A stretch of 64,000 nucleotides of DNA from Asticcacaulis endophyticus (GCF_014652575.1 NZ_BMZB01000002.1:62001-126000); one strand, 5' to 3'. Counted from the first letter of the stretch, positions 27,201-36,566 are shown. Translations and numbers: made by a program. The notes: generated from the sequence alone by a model not told the origin.

Positions 27201-27507
27201 TGCCGGCGCGCTTCTTGCCTTCCGACAAAAGACGGCATAACCGACCGTAGGCCGCGCGATCGGTAGGATAGACCAGTATGGACGTGCCGCATTTCAGGTC
27301 CAGGTGGCATCCGACGATCAGGCGCACCCCGGTAGCATTAGCCGCCTGATAGGCGCGGACCACACCGGCGAGGGAGTTACGATCAACGATGCCCAGGGCG
27401 CTAATGCCGAGCGCCTTGGCTTTATTGAACAACTCATCACACGAGCTGGCGCCGCGCAGGAAGGAAAAATGCGACGTGCATTGCAACTCGGCATAGGCCG
27501 TCGTCAT
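24238..27507 (-). CDS. dnaE2: Error-prone DNA polymerase DnaE2 (ImuC)
   Basis: 1089 residues, the normal length for DnaE2. The N-terminal PHP domain starts LQCTSHFSFLRGAS. The polymerase palm carries PPDIDVDFEHERR with the catalytic aspartates, followed by helix-hairpin-helix segments and a C-terminal OB fold (VQVAGMVMVRQRPGSANGVTF). DnaE2 is the alpha-subunit-like polymerase of SOS-induced translesion mutagenesis and works with ImuA and ImuB. Its ATG overlaps the imuB stop by 4 bases. The last 50 residues (PLPHGRGDEFHHGG onwards) are not conserved-looking. The cassette is complete. Confidence 0.96.
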   Translation of the reverse strand: MTTAYAELQCTSHFSFLRGASSCDELFNKAKALGISALGIVDRNSLAGVVRAYQAANATGVRLIVGCHLDLKCGTSILVYPTDRAAYGRLCRLLSEGKKRAGKGECELQWSDVETWCEGMVGILIPDEADDICVSNLRKLKAAFGDDAYLALTLRRRPNDARRLTRLANLAASARVPTVATNDILFHEPDRQILQDVVTCIRHGCTIDEAGFRRERHADRYLKPPEEMARLFKRHPEAVRRTLDVVGRCRFSMAELVYQYPEEKTMPGMTAQDALRQLTWEGAKQRYPQGVPRQVVDILRHELTLIGKLEYAPYFLTVNSIVRFARSQGILCQGRGSAANSAVCYVLGITSIDPSRNDMLFERFVSEERREPPDIDVDFEHERREIVIQWIYETYGRNHSALTAVVTRYRPKSALADVGKVLGLPEDLLRSMSKQIWGWKSDGLQTDQFKDMNLNDTDRRLRLALSLASQLLNTPRHMSQHPGGFVLTQDRLDELVPIEPAAMEDRQIIEWDKDDIDTLRFMKVDVLGLGMLGCMKRAFDLLKEHKEMDLDLATIPAECPQTYKMISRADTLGTFQIESRAQMSMLPRLKPRAFYDLVIQVAIVRPGPIQGDMVHPYLRRREGKEKVVFPTPELERVLGKTLGVPLFQEQAMRVAIECAGFTPGQADMLRRGMATFKETGGISEFHEPMIKGMMERGYDAEFAEKIFSQLQGFGSYGFPESHAYSFALIAYASCWIKRWHPDVFCAALLNAQPMGFYGVAQIVTDARKHGVEVRPICVNTSRWDCTLEPTDRPGKFAVRLGFRMVKGIANAHMAALLAVRSERPFISIEDIWSRAKVPLPALVKLAEADAYLSALGVERRKALFAIKGLGDEPLPLFAAAAAREGGHVPEIHEPVVYLRPMKAGGEVVEDYGSVGLTLRNHPVSFLRYDYVKRGFLTCKAANEANDTRYVQVAGMVMVRQRPGSANGVTFITLEDETGIINAIVWEKTFDLHRSIVMSAKMLLISGQIQREGDVVHLVARSLADLSADLSSIGERDTPFPLPHGRGDEFHHGGSGQDSRVRAKSPPSRDAHSGLLAPTAQIDPRTRNFK

Positions 27508-29027
27508 TGGAAGAATCCATGCAGAAACCAGCTTTGCGATCCGGTTTCCATGTGCTCGCCGTCACCGGCGCGGAAGATCCAGAAGCGTTCGCCAGCTTCG
27601 TTCATGACCTGGAAGTAATCGCGGATGGCGCCGATCTCGGCATCGCGCTTCCACCATTCCCCGGATACCCGTTCGGGGCCATCGGCGCTGTGAACCCGGT
27701 GGCGCCGGCCGCGCCAGGTGAAGCTGACCGGTGGGTGGTCAGGTAGAAGCGCCATGGTTTCAATGGGTGAGGGCCGGGGCAACAGCATTGCGGGGCGTGG
27801 CCAATGCTTGGGCCAGCCAAGGCCAGGGGCTACGGAGTTGGGGGCGACTTTTTTGACAGCGCGTTCGGGCACATCGCTGGCGACGGGTGCCATGCTATAG
27901 ATTTTGGCTGATCCTAGCCGGTTGGCGATGGTGTCTATAAAGCTCGTCACCTCAATGTCGGGCTCCTCGATCAAGGAGGAGATCATTTGCTTGGGGTTGA
28001 GAGGTTCGGCTTCGGTTGCGGCCAGACGCATCAATTCGATGCCCCAACCCGGATCAACGGTCTCAATCTTATCGCACAACAGGCGTGTCAGGCGTTTCAA
28101 GTCGCGCACAGGTCTGGCCATGCCGACGCGAATGGCCTCGATCTTGTTGTCGGTCCGGTGCAACAACAGGTCGAGACGCTTAGCCCCAAGACCTTTGCTC
28201 TCCAGACGGTCGCATATTTGAACAGTTAGCTTGCCGATATATTTGGCGATCGTCTCTGCCGCACTGATGGGTTCAGCAAATACCCGTTGAACTTCTATTA
28301 TCTCTTCAAGGCGCACAGGATCGATTGGCTCTGCCGAGCGGCCAAAGGCTTGATCCAATCTGCGGCCTAGGTCTGGACCGAAGCGTAGGGCCAAAGGGGC
28401 GCGAGGCTGTGCGACCAGATCTTCGATATGTCGGAAACCGAGCGCACGCAGGTCGCTAACAAGGCTTGCGGACAATCGCAATGCCGAAATCGGCAAGGGC
28501 AGAAGCGGGCTCGCGCTTTCACCTGGCGTGGCCACCGAGATAGGATTGGCGACATATCGCGCCAGAGCATGGGCGGCGCCCCATGTGTCGGCAACCGCAA
28601 TACGTGCCGTGACCCCAAAGCCGTTCAGGCTTTCGATCATACCGTCCAGCATGGGCTCTTCGCCACCGTGCAAGTGCGCTGCGCCCATGATCTCAATGAC
28701 CAAACCATCCGGCGGATCGGCCGAAACCATTGGAGAGTAGCGCCGAAGTGCCCACAGGGCGAGGTTTTCCAAGCCTGTCAGATCGGCTTTGAGGTCTGCA
28801 TCCATAACCGTCAGGTGCTCAACCAGGGTCTGGGCCTTACTGATCTCCATGCCCACGTGCAGCCCGAGGCGCAGGGCAAAATCATCGGCGGCAAGGATAA
28901 CACGCTTGCGGCCGATGAGACCTTTTAGGACGAGCGGGGTGTCAGGAGACGGCCCAGCCTCGCCCAAAACCTTCCGAAGCCTGTCCGTTGGCCAGGTCGG
29001 AAGGTATAGAGATAAGACCCTGTTCAT
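27504..29027 (-). CDS. imuB: ImuB, Y-family polymerase-like mutasome protein
   Basis: 507 residues from ATG 29027 (MNRVLSLYLPTWPTDRLRKV, the conserved ImuB start). It overlaps the imuA 3' end by about 86 bp, which is common for this operon. The Y-family fold is visible (ALWALRRYSPMVSADPPDGLVIEI where catalytic polymerases carry acidic residues), and ImuB proteins are considered catalytically inactive scaffolds that bind the beta clamp, ImuA and DnaE2. The C-terminal part ends in a DUF6504-like segment (SGEWWKRDAEIGAIRDYFQV). Confidence 0.94.
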   Translation of the reverse strand: MNRVLSLYLPTWPTDRLRKVLGEAGPSPDTPLVLKGLIGRKRVILAADDFALRLGLHVGMEISKAQTLVEHLTVMDADLKADLTGLENLALWALRRYSPMVSADPPDGLVIEIMGAAHLHGGEEPMLDGMIESLNGFGVTARIAVADTWGAAHALARYVANPISVATPGESASPLLPLPISALRLSASLVSDLRALGFRHIEDLVAQPRAPLALRFGPDLGRRLDQAFGRSAEPIDPVRLEEIIEVQRVFAEPISAAETIAKYIGKLTVQICDRLESKGLGAKRLDLLLHRTDNKIEAIRVGMARPVRDLKRLTRLLCDKIETVDPGWGIELMRLAATEAEPLNPKQMISSLIEEPDIEVTSFIDTIANRLGSAKIYSMAPVASDVPERAVKKVAPNSVAPGLGWPKHWPRPAMLLPRPSPIETMALLPDHPPVSFTWRGRRHRVHSADGPERVSGEWWKRDAEIGAIRDYFQVMNEAGERFWIFRAGDGEHMETGSQSWFLHGFFQ

Positions 29028-29697
29028 TGCACGCCTCGACTTCAAAATCTGCACACTGGCGGCCCTGACACCGCAAAAGTTCCAAATACCAACGGGGCCT
29101 GTCCAACCCCGGTTCAACACTTGGGCCTGGAGGTGCCGCCGTCACGCGCCACCGTGTTACGGCGGCGTTGGGGTGGCCGTAGTCGGCGACATCCGCCTCC
29201 TTGTCCCAACGGCGAATAGCGATACCTATGGCCCCAGTCGTTTCGGCGGCCAGTTGAAGACGTCGTGACGGCATCATAGCCAGCCTTGTGACCTCGCCGA
29301 TCACCACCTTGAAGCCACCGTGGCGCAGGCCTTCCTCGAACACCGCCAGCAGGGCGTCATTGTCGACCGCATCAACGAAGATAATGCGATCGGGTGTGAG
29401 ACCAGCCTGTTCAAGTGCGGGCGGATACACGCCTTTACGACTAACGCACCACACGACCTTGCCGGTGAGGCGGGCCGCGATACCGGCGGCAAACTGTGAC
29501 GCCGCGGCACCGTTCAGCGCCCCGGTGCTGCCACCTGCGACTTCGTGGAGCGCACCCATCGCCAGTCCGCCATTTGGCAAGCAGGTATCGATAGCCGGCA
29601 CACCAAAGGGCAGGGTGGCTTTTCCCCGACGGGCCACGCCTTCTATGCGTGAGATGCGATCACGAAGATCATCGAGGACAGGTCGGGAGATGGGCAT
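28942..29697 (-). CDS. imuA: ImuA, RecA-like mutasome protein
   Basis: 251 residues from ATG 29697 (MPISRPVLDDLRDRISRIEG). RecA-like fold: LPFGVPAIDTCLPNGGLAMGALHEVAG is the family signature region, but no complete Walker A lysine motif is present, as in other ImuA proteins. First gene of imuA-imuB-dnaE2, transcribed leftwards from a promoter that carries a LexA box at 29751-29765. The product modulates RecA and recruits the mutasome. Confidence 0.92.
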   Translation of the reverse strand: MPISRPVLDDLRDRISRIEGVARRGKATLPFGVPAIDTCLPNGGLAMGALHEVAGGSTGALNGAAASQFAAGIAARLTGKVVWCVSRKGVYPPALEQAGLTPDRIIFVDAVDNDALLAVFEEGLRHGGFKVVIGEVTRLAMMPSRRLQLAAETTGAIGIAIRRWDKEADVADYGHPNAAVTRWRVTAAPPGPSVEPGLDRPRWYLELLRCQGRQCADFEVEACNEQGLISIPSDLANGQASEGFGRGWAVS

Positions 29698-29750
29698 AGG
29701 GCAAAACGTATCTTTCTGATGGCTCTGCATGTGACAAAACTGTTAATATC

Positions 29751-29765
29751 GTTCCCTTTTTGTTC
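29751..29765. promoter_or_regulatory. LexA (SOS) box of the imuA operon
   Basis: GTTC at 29751-29754, seven bases, then GTTC at 29762-29765. This is the direct-repeat LexA site GTTC-N7-GTTC of alphaproteobacteria. It lies 54 bp upstream of the chosen imuA start, which is the right position for SOS repression of the mutasome operon. Confidence 0.85.
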
Positions 29766-29984
29766 CGAAGTGAAATGAGAGTCAATTCGTCATTTGCCGT
29801 GCGGCGTGACTGAAGGTTCCACGGGTTACCCGGTGAGCAATGATTGCCGAGTAAATCTGCCAAACATATCAAGTCGCTAAATTAGATATTTGAACCGCGA
29901 CCGCAGCCCGAAAAAAGTTCTAGCAAGGGTGGGAGTTTCTATGCGTAGAATGCAGTTATATCTATTATTTGGCGAGTTGATCTC

Positions 29985-30701
29985 ATGTGTGGTCGCTTCA
30001 AACCTAAAAAAACCTGGTCGGAACTTCACGATATACTCAACCTGCTGGGTATGGAGGTGCCTCAAGGCGATCTCTTCGCAGAGGCGCGTCTTGAGATCCG
30101 TCCGACCAATCAATACCCGATCATTCGTGCTGGCAAAGACGGCACTTATGAGACGGCGATGTGCCGGTGGTCCCTGGTGCCTTACTGGTTCAAGAAACCG
30201 CTAAGCGAGTTCAAGCTGACAACCTTTAACGCCAAAATCGAGGAGGCGGCGGAAAAAGCTACGTTCAAGTCAGCCTTTGCCCGCCGACACTGCCTCATAT
30301 CGGTAGATTCCTTCTGGGAGTGGTGGGGCGCGCACCCGTCCGGCGCCAAGGGCAAAAAGCAAAGGTGGGAGATCAGCCGCGCCGACAATCATCAAATGGT
30401 GTTTGCAGGCATATGGGATCGTGCTGAGACGGCTGACGGACCCATTGAGAGTTTCACCCTGATGACCCGTGCGGCCGGTGACGATCTCGACGCTTACCAC
30501 ACCCGCGAGCCGGTTACCCTGGTGCCCGATGAATATACCGCTTGGCTGAACTGCCAGCCCGTGACCAGTATCCATCCCGCTGAAGATCAATGGCCTTCGG
30601 CGGTCAAAGGGACGTTTCGCTTCGCACCCGCGGACGATATCCCCGATCCACCCAAAAGGCTCAAGAATAAGAGCGAGGATCAACAACCGCCCATGCTTTG
30701 A
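29985..30701 (+). CDS. SOS response-associated peptidase (SRAP/HMCES/YedK family)
   Basis: 238 residues. All SRAP landmarks are present: Cys2 (exposed as N-terminal residue after Met removal), Asn42 in RPTNQYP, Glu112 in DSFWEWW and His172 in YHTREPVTL. SRAP proteins form a covalent thiazolidine link with abasic sites in single-stranded DNA and protect them from cleavage. Divergent from the imuA operon with 287 bp between starts; only the imuA side has a clear LexA box. Pairing with mutasome genes fits a DNA-damage function. Confidence 0.93.
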   Translation: MCGRFKPKKTWSELHDILNLLGMEVPQGDLFAEARLEIRPTNQYPIIRAGKDGTYETAMCRWSLVPYWFKKPLSEFKLTTFNAKIEEAAEKATFKSAFARRHCLISVDSFWEWWGAHPSGAKGKKQRWEISRADNHQMVFAGIWDRAETADGPIESFTLMTRAAGDDLDAYHTREPVTLVPDEYTAWLNCQPVTSIHPAEDQWPSAVKGTFRFAPADDIPDPPKRLKNKSEDQQPPML

Positions 30702-30911
30702 TGTCCTGAACTCACATCGAGGGTCGAGTGGTATGATTGCGATCGATCTAAACGCTAAAGGCGTGCCAATGTCGTCATGATGCGTTAGGTTGTATGTACC
30801 GAATCCTCCAGCGGCCAATAATACCGCCAAGGCTGGTTTAACTGTGCCGCCTCTGTGCGAAGGCGAATAACCGACGCGGCGGCACCCATTTATTGAAATC
30901 GTCTGACGTCC

Positions 30912-33900
30912 ATGTCGTCTCCAGCCAAAAAAAACAATAGTTCAAAGGGACAGACCGGAGCCAGCCCCCGCGCCAGCGGACCTAATGGCGCCAGTCTTGA
31001 AGCTTTGGTGGGAGTCCATTATGCGCTTGTACTCCTGGGCGGCGGTGAGGCGCGCGGACTGCCGGGGAGTAAGGTTGGCGCTATAGCCTTTCAGCGCGCC
31101 TCGCTCGGTCATCCTGCGGATGACATTATCGTCTATGCAATGGGGCCGGATGGGCGGCAACGCACTTTGGATGTCCAAGCCAAACGCTCTTTGACCTTTA
31201 CCGCGTCAGACGGCCAATTCAGGAGCATTGTGGGTCAAATTGTCAGGACGTTTCCGGCTGACGCGGAGATCGGTTCAGATCGATATTTCGCGGTCGCTAT
31301 CGAACGGACCACGACCCGTATTGAACAGGCGGTTCAGGAGGTGCTGGATTTAACACGCTCAGTGCCGGACGCGACCGAGTTTTTCACCCTTCTCGATGCG
31401 CCGGGTCGAAGCAACGCCGGCATGCGCGACTTTGTCACTGTTTTTACCGATATGCTGAAACAGGCCGGCGACACGGCCGATAACGCTCGGGTTTTCGACA
31501 TTCTGCGGCGATTTCACGTTTTAGTTTTCGATTTTAACCGTCAGGGGTCGCTGTCAGAATTCTGGGATAAGGAACGCGCATCCCGCCTTGAAGCCAATGC
31601 CTCCATCACGCATGGCCTGTACAACACGCTGTTCCAAGTTTTGCTGTCGATGGATGGCGCTGGAGGTAAGACGACACGCGATCATCTGGTTCAGGCCTTA
31701 CAAGCGGAGAGGATCAACCTCCAACCGAACGTCGACCTATCGCGTGGCAGGCGCAGATTGCGCGAACTCAGCAATCAGACACTTGCCGATATCAATTCGT
31801 CCATTGCCAGCGTCCATATGGCGCGCCACGATCGTCTGGAAACTATTGAAACCAGGCTCGACGCGGCCGTTGAGACAGGTGGTTGCGTTGAATTGTTCGG
31901 TGAAGGCGGGGTCGGAAAGTCAGCCTTACTTCAGGCGCTCGCCGGGCGGCGCAACCCCGTCTGCCCGATTGTGGTCCTTGCGCCGGACCGGACGCCGGCG
32001 GGAGGATGGGCCGAACTGCGCCAGACCCTTGGCACAGACGCAAGCCTGGCCGAGTTCATCACAAGTCTTGCAGGCGACGGCGGTTCGTTGATCTGCATTG
32101 ACGGTCTTGACCGTTTCCTCGATCCCGGCCAACAAAAGACGATTGCCGATATTCTCAGTGCCGGCCTCGGTCAACGCGGCATATCGACCTTGATTACCGC
32201 CAGACCAGGCTGGGACAAGGATGGGGTCACCTGGCTGCCAGATCAGGTGATGACCAAGCTTGATGGACGCACGCGCATCGACGTCGACAGCCTGACAGAT
32301 ACAGAGGCGGACCAACTCGGCCAGGCCTTTCCTCCACTGTCCTCTCTCTTAAAACCTTCCCATCCGGCCAAGACACTCGTCCGAAACCTGTTCAGATTGC
32401 GGCGCCTGCTGGGTCGAAAAAGCGCTGAAAACCTGCCCGGAAGCGAAGCGGCCATGGCTGTTGACTGGTGGGGGAATGGTGATGCGCAGGTCGGCGACAC
32501 AGAGCCCCTTAAGCGCGCCAAGCGTCGCATTTTAACGCAGATGGCGGCGGCGACGGTTGGTGGCATGGCGGTGGTCGCAAGCGCCGATATGGATGATGCG
32601 GCCGTCAACTCGCTTATTGTGTCCAAAACCCTGAGGGAGCATGGACGTGACGATGTGACCTTTGCGCACGATGTGCTTAGCGATTGGGCAATTGCCAACT
32701 ATATTGCGGATGATTTAGCGCACTTGGACACCTTGCATCTGGATCGGCAGGTGCCGCCGTGGATGCGCAGAGCTATCGAACTTGCCGCTCAAATTACCGC
32801 GGAAGACCCCTCGACCGACCGATTTGAGGCGCTCCTCACCCGACTGCGGCAGGACGGGATTCACACATCCTGGTCGGGCACCGCCTTGATGGCCCTCGGC
32901 CGTTCAGACCGGGCGGGTGAGCTCCTGGATCGGTTTAGCGACCTCCTGTTGTCAGCCGGAGGCGCGCTGGCGTCGGAACTTATTCGCCGGGCCAAGGCCA
33001 CAGAGTCCCTTCCGGCGGACTTGCTGTTCCAGGCGAAAGGCATTGCCAACCCACCTACGAGTTTGTTGATCCCGGCAGGTCCCGTATGGGACCGGCTGAT
33101 AAGATGGGCGCTCAAGCGGTTCGGTGCGCTGCCTTCAGAAACCTTTTCCGATGCTCTCGACCTGTTTGAGCACCGGATGCTTCTCTATGCTCTCCCGATC
33201 ACGGATGATCTTGGGCCCCAAATCCTGGAGGCCTGCGCGACCGTGCTTGTCACCGAGGTTCAGGAGCAAGGTGAGCGTCGAACGCGCAGGCATAGTCAAT
33301 CGTCCCAATCCTTGCCGTCGCGACCGTCCTATCCAACCGGCTCGGAAGATATTGAACGCGCGAAGCGCATCCTCGGTCTCTATGCCAGACATGCCCCGGC
33401 ATCGGTTGCGAAATATCTGGATGCCCTGGCGGCGAGCGATCGCCCCGTCCGCATCGGGAGCCATATCGTCAAGGGTACGGGGTCGTGGGCTAGTGTCGCG
33501 CCCGTGGCCTTTGCCGCTGCGGTGCGGTCCATGGTTCTTGAGCTAAAAAGAGGCCATGAGCGCCGCCAGCGAAGTGATGGGTATGGCGAGCTCTACGCGC
33601 AGTTGGAACGCAATATCCTCAGTACAGTGACGGGTTCAGAGCCTTTTCTCGACCTTCTCATCGCCGATAAGACCGAAGGTCTGGCGCTGATTCATGAATT
33701 GGTCGGCGATGCGGCGGTGTGGGCGAACCGTCAGGCGACAGGAGAGGGCGGCGCATTTGACGTCGCGCTGCTTGGCAAGACGCGGAAGGTCCGCTGGCCT
33801 TGGTCTTTTTTATACGCCCGTGGGCAAGGGCAGTCACGGATGGTGACGGAAGCCTTGTGTGCGCTGGTATATTGGGGCCATTGCGAGATCGACAGCGGGC

Positions 33901-36110
33901 GGGCGATTGATGAGGTCGTTGCTGACATTCTTGGCGATGGTGACATCAGCGCAGCGCTTCTCCTTGTCGCGATCGACCTTACCATCCGCCATAACTGGGT
34001 TGGGACGGTTGGTATCAGAGATATTTTGTCGTCTCCGGAGGTTTTGGCGCTTGACGCAAACCGCAAGGGGATCGACCAGCTTGGTCTTGGCCGGGACCGG
34101 TCTTTGGGTGTCGGCAAGTCGGGCGCCTATGTGACAACGACCATCCGAACCCGGTTGTGTCTGCATGAGATCCTTGACTACTACCTGTTTTACGATGCCG
34201 AGGTAAGGGTCGCCGAAACCCATTCAGCTCTTGAGGCTGCTCAGGCCAGGTATCCGGTCTGGGAGTCTGACGTGGTGACCTGGACCGATCCTGCCTTCAT
34301 GGTCGGCTATGCACTGCGTGCCTTGGATAAGGCTAGCTATGAGGAGGAAGATACGGTCCAGGACAACGGCGAAATTGCCGTTGGTTATAGGTTCCGTCTA
34401 CCTGCCCATCAGCAGGCCTGGCTTGATCGAAAGCTCGCAGACCTTGGTAATGACCGCACGCGCTTTGAGACCGGCCTTGCGGTGAGAATGTCGCTGGATG
34501 AGGAGCGGGAGGGGACCAAGGCGTTGTTGTCGCAGGCTGAGGAGTTGTGGCGTACCACCTCTGAGGCCGTCGCGCATATCGAGGTGGTGGAAAGTCCTGA
34601 ACCTGAAGACGCATGGCTTGCGCGATTGGCAGCCGCCGCAGTTCTTGTCCGGGACATGGCGGAAGACGAGCTTGCCTTGATATCTGACGACATATCGGAC
34701 GTTTTGGCAACCGTCATGGCGGTGCCGGCGTCGACGCATGGACGGATGTCTCAGAACGTCATGTATAATGCGCAGTCGCTTGCCGCTGTCGGACTGATAT
34801 TCAACGTAAACCGTTTTGGCCGGGACGAGGATCAACGGTTACTGCTCGAAGCGGCCGCTCGCCATGGTAACAGTGTCCTATCCGCCTGCCTGGCCCATCC
34901 TTCGGCGGTTAAAGCCTTGCCTACACGGCTGGTTGTTGCCTTATTTCGACTCGGGCTTGAAGGTTGCATTTCGTGGCGGCGCAAAGACTGGGAGGAGCCA
35001 GAGGGCAGCGAGACCTCGCGGCGGCAAAAGATTGAAGATCGCCGCATACACAGGCTCGCCGCCGAAATCGACTGGGTGCTCTATGACGGCCCGGAACCGG
35101 GTTGGCCTGAATTTCCCCTTCGAAACCCCTCAAAGCCGAGAGGGGTCGTTCTGTCGGCCGAAACTTTCGAGGTCGATGACGATCAACATGACGATGAAGA
35201 TTCCGAGGCCGAAAAGGTCTTGCCGGTAGATGAGATCTTTTATGCGGGCAGCGCTGCCCATTGGTTAGAAGTATTGGCCTTTACGGCCCAACCAGCCCCG
35301 GATTGGATTGATCGCTTTTTGGAGTACCAGGCTTCGTGGCTCCTGCATCTACACGGTATGGGGCGCGGGACCAGTGCGCGTGACACGGATGCCGAATGGA
35401 CACTGGCGATTTTCAGGCTGTATGCGCAGCGAGCCCGGTCATGGAGTGACGCTGATCTCGAGCAGCGCCTATTCCAACCCCTGGCATTGTTTAAGGACGA
35501 GCCTCTCTTCGCCGCGGTAGCCACCTTCCTTGTTACGTCGGACGGCCTTTATTTGATAGGGCAGGCTGACGATACCGCCTATCTCGTTGGCGTACGGCAC
35601 AGGCTTTGGGACCTTCTTCAATTGACGGGCGGCTGGAAGCACCATGCCTGGCGCTCAGGGCTTAACATCGAATGGCATCTGTCCCGGCCGGTGTGCGCGC
35701 TTTATTTTAAGGTAGATTATGGGTTCAGCCAAACCGCCTATACCAAGGGGCTAACGCCTGAGCAGATCACGCCTTTCTTGCCATTGTTATGCGCCATCGC
35801 CCGTGCCGCACCTAAGAGCGGCACGACGGCTTTGCTTTTGCTCGATGTCGTAAAATGCGTTCCGTCGGCTCTGGGCACCTCCAGTCTGGTTGACACCGTC
35901 CTGTGCTGGTGGCGTAGCGGTGTTCAGTCCAATTTCTGGACCGACGGGAACCTCGGCGCCGACATCGCTAACTATATAAACGTATCAACTCTGTCGCCGG
36001 ACGTCGCACTGGCTATGACACATGTGGCCGACGCCATGGTGGCTGCCGGTATCCCAAGCGCATCGTCTCTGAGCGACACCTTACAAACCCATCTCAATGG
36101 GTCCGCATAG
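30912..36110 (+). CDS. Very large nuclease-STAND NTPase (Avs-like candidate defence protein)
   Basis: 1732 residues. Residues 60-95 resemble a PD-(D/E)XK nuclease: Asp70/Asp71 in PADDIIVYAM and the Q89-x-K91 motif in LDVQAKRS, as in Cap4/DUF4297- or Mrr-type effectors. A P-loop NTPase follows, with Walker A at about residue 330 (GEGGVGKSALLQAL), Walker B at about 393 (LICIDGLDRF) and a sensor-like STLITARPGW, as in STAND ATPases. The remaining 1100 residues are helical and repeat-like, the usual sensor part. This nuclease-STAND-repeat order is that of Avs (antiviral STAND) proteins, which recognise phage proteins and then cut DNA. No kinship to a specific Avs subfamily can be claimed by eye. 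Confidence 0.75.
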   Translation: MSSPAKKNNSSKGQTGASPRASGPNGASLEALVGVHYALVLLGGGEARGLPGSKVGAIAFQRASLGHPADDIIVYAMGPDGRQRTLDVQAKRSLTFTASDGQFRSIVGQIVRTFPADAEIGSDRYFAVAIERTTTRIEQAVQEVLDLTRSVPDATEFFTLLDAPGRSNAGMRDFVTVFTDMLKQAGDTADNARVFDILRRFHVLVFDFNRQGSLSEFWDKERASRLEANASITHGLYNTLFQVLLSMDGAGGKTTRDHLVQALQAERINLQPNVDLSRGRRRLRELSNQTLADINSSIASVHMARHDRLETIETRLDAAVETGGCVELFGEGGVGKSALLQALAGRRNPVCPIVVLAPDRTPAGGWAELRQTLGTDASLAEFITSLAGDGGSLICIDGLDRFLDPGQQKTIADILSAGLGQRGISTLITARPGWDKDGVTWLPDQVMTKLDGRTRIDVDSLTDTEADQLGQAFPPLSSLLKPSHPAKTLVRNLFRLRRLLGRKSAENLPGSEAAMAVDWWGNGDAQVGDTEPLKRAKRRILTQMAAATVGGMAVVASADMDDAAVNSLIVSKTLREHGRDDVTFAHDVLSDWAIANYIADDLAHLDTLHLDRQVPPWMRRAIELAAQITAEDPSTDRFEALLTRLRQDGIHTSWSGTALMALGRSDRAGELLDRFSDLLLSAGGALASELIRRAKATESLPADLLFQAKGIANPPTSLLIPAGPVWDRLIRWALKRFGALPSETFSDALDLFEHRMLLYALPITDDLGPQILEACATVLVTEVQEQGERRTRRHSQSSQSLPSRPSYPTGSEDIERAKRILGLYARHAPASVAKYLDALAASDRPVRIGSHIVKGTGSWASVAPVAFAAAVRSMVLELKRGHERRQRSDGYGELYAQLERNILSTVTGSEPFLDLLIADKTEGLALIHELVGDAAVWANRQATGEGGAFDVALLGKTRKVRWPWSFLYARGQGQSRMVTEALCALVYWGHCEIDSGRAIDEVVADILGDGDISAALLLVAIDLTIRHNWVGTVGIRDILSSPEVLALDANRKGIDQLGLGRDRSLGVGKSGAYVTTTIRTRLCLHEILDYYLFYDAEVRVAETHSALEAAQARYPVWESDVVTWTDPAFMVGYALRALDKASYEEEDTVQDNGEIAVGYRFRLPAHQQAWLDRKLADLGNDRTRFETGLAVRMSLDEEREGTKALLSQAEELWRTTSEAVAHIEVVESPEPEDAWLARLAAAAVLVRDMAEDELALISDDISDVLATVMAVPASTHGRMSQNVMYNAQSLAAVGLIFNVNRFGRDEDQRLLLEAAARHGNSVLSACLAHPSAVKALPTRLVVALFRLGLEGCISWRRKDWEEPEGSETSRRQKIEDRRIHRLAAEIDWVLYDGPEPGWPEFPLRNPSKPRGVVLSAETFEVDDDQHDDEDSEAEKVLPVDEIFYAGSAAHWLEVLAFTAQPAPDWIDRFLEYQASWLLHLHGMGRGTSARDTDAEWTLAIFRLYAQRARSWSDADLEQRLFQPLALFKDEPLFAAVATFLVTSDGLYLIGQADDTAYLVGVRHRLWDLLQLTGGWKHHAWRSGLNIEWHLSRPVCALYFKVDYGFSQTAYTKGLTPEQITPFLPLLCAIARAAPKSGTTALLLLDVVKCVPSALGTSSLVDTVLCWWRSGVQSNFWTDGNLGADIANYINVSTLSPDVALAMTHVADAMVAAGIPSASSLSDTLQTHLNGSA

Positions 36111-36152
36111 ATGCCGCAACCGCGGCGTTGTCCAGGAACACGAAGTAAAGGG

Positions 36153-36566
36153 TCAAGCGGGCTCGGGGTCTTCAGCGAGGGTGCGCACGAGTTCCATTAT
36201 CTTCCGCCGATGCTTTGGATCAGGAATACGCGGGAAGGATTCGGCCAGTTCGATGCCCTCGGTTGTCATCAGGAAGCCATGGATAAATTGCTCGGACTGG
36301 GATTCGCTAAATCCGTCGTCACTCTCAGCCTCGCCATACCCCTCGAAGAAATAAGACACAGGTGCTTTCAGGGTCTTGGAGATTTCATAGAGCTTCGAGG
36401 CACTAATGCGGTTGGAGCCACGCTCATATTTTTGGACCTGCTGAAAGGTAAGCCCAATAGCGTCCGCCAAGCCTTCCTGACTTAAGCCAAGAAACTTGCG
36501 ACGCATGCGAACCCGCCCCCCAACATGCAAATCGACCGGATTGGGGGCGTTAACAACGGAAATCAT
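36153..36566 (-). CDS. XRE-family transcriptional regulator
   Basis: 137 residues from ATG 36566 (MISVVNAPNPVD). Classical Cro/CI HTH at residues 15-70 (RMRRKFLGLSQEGLADAIGL, then FQQVQKYERGSNRISASKLYEI) and a helical C-terminus, a type very common in Caulobacterales. Convergent with the STAND gene and 42 bp from its end. An inverted repeat at 36629-36648 upstream is a likely autoregulatory operator. Confidence 0.92.
   Translation of the reverse strand: MISVVNAPNPVDLHVGGRVRMRRKFLGLSQEGLADAIGLTFQQVQKYERGSNRISASKLYEISKTLKAPVSYFFEGYGEAESDDGFSESQSEQFIHGFLMTTEGIELAESFPRIPDPKHRRKIMELVRTLAEDPEPA

Noticed and set aside
29880-29984. Second LexA box in front of the SRAP gene
   Set aside because: Only single GTTC/GAAC words are present; no pair with 7-base spacing.
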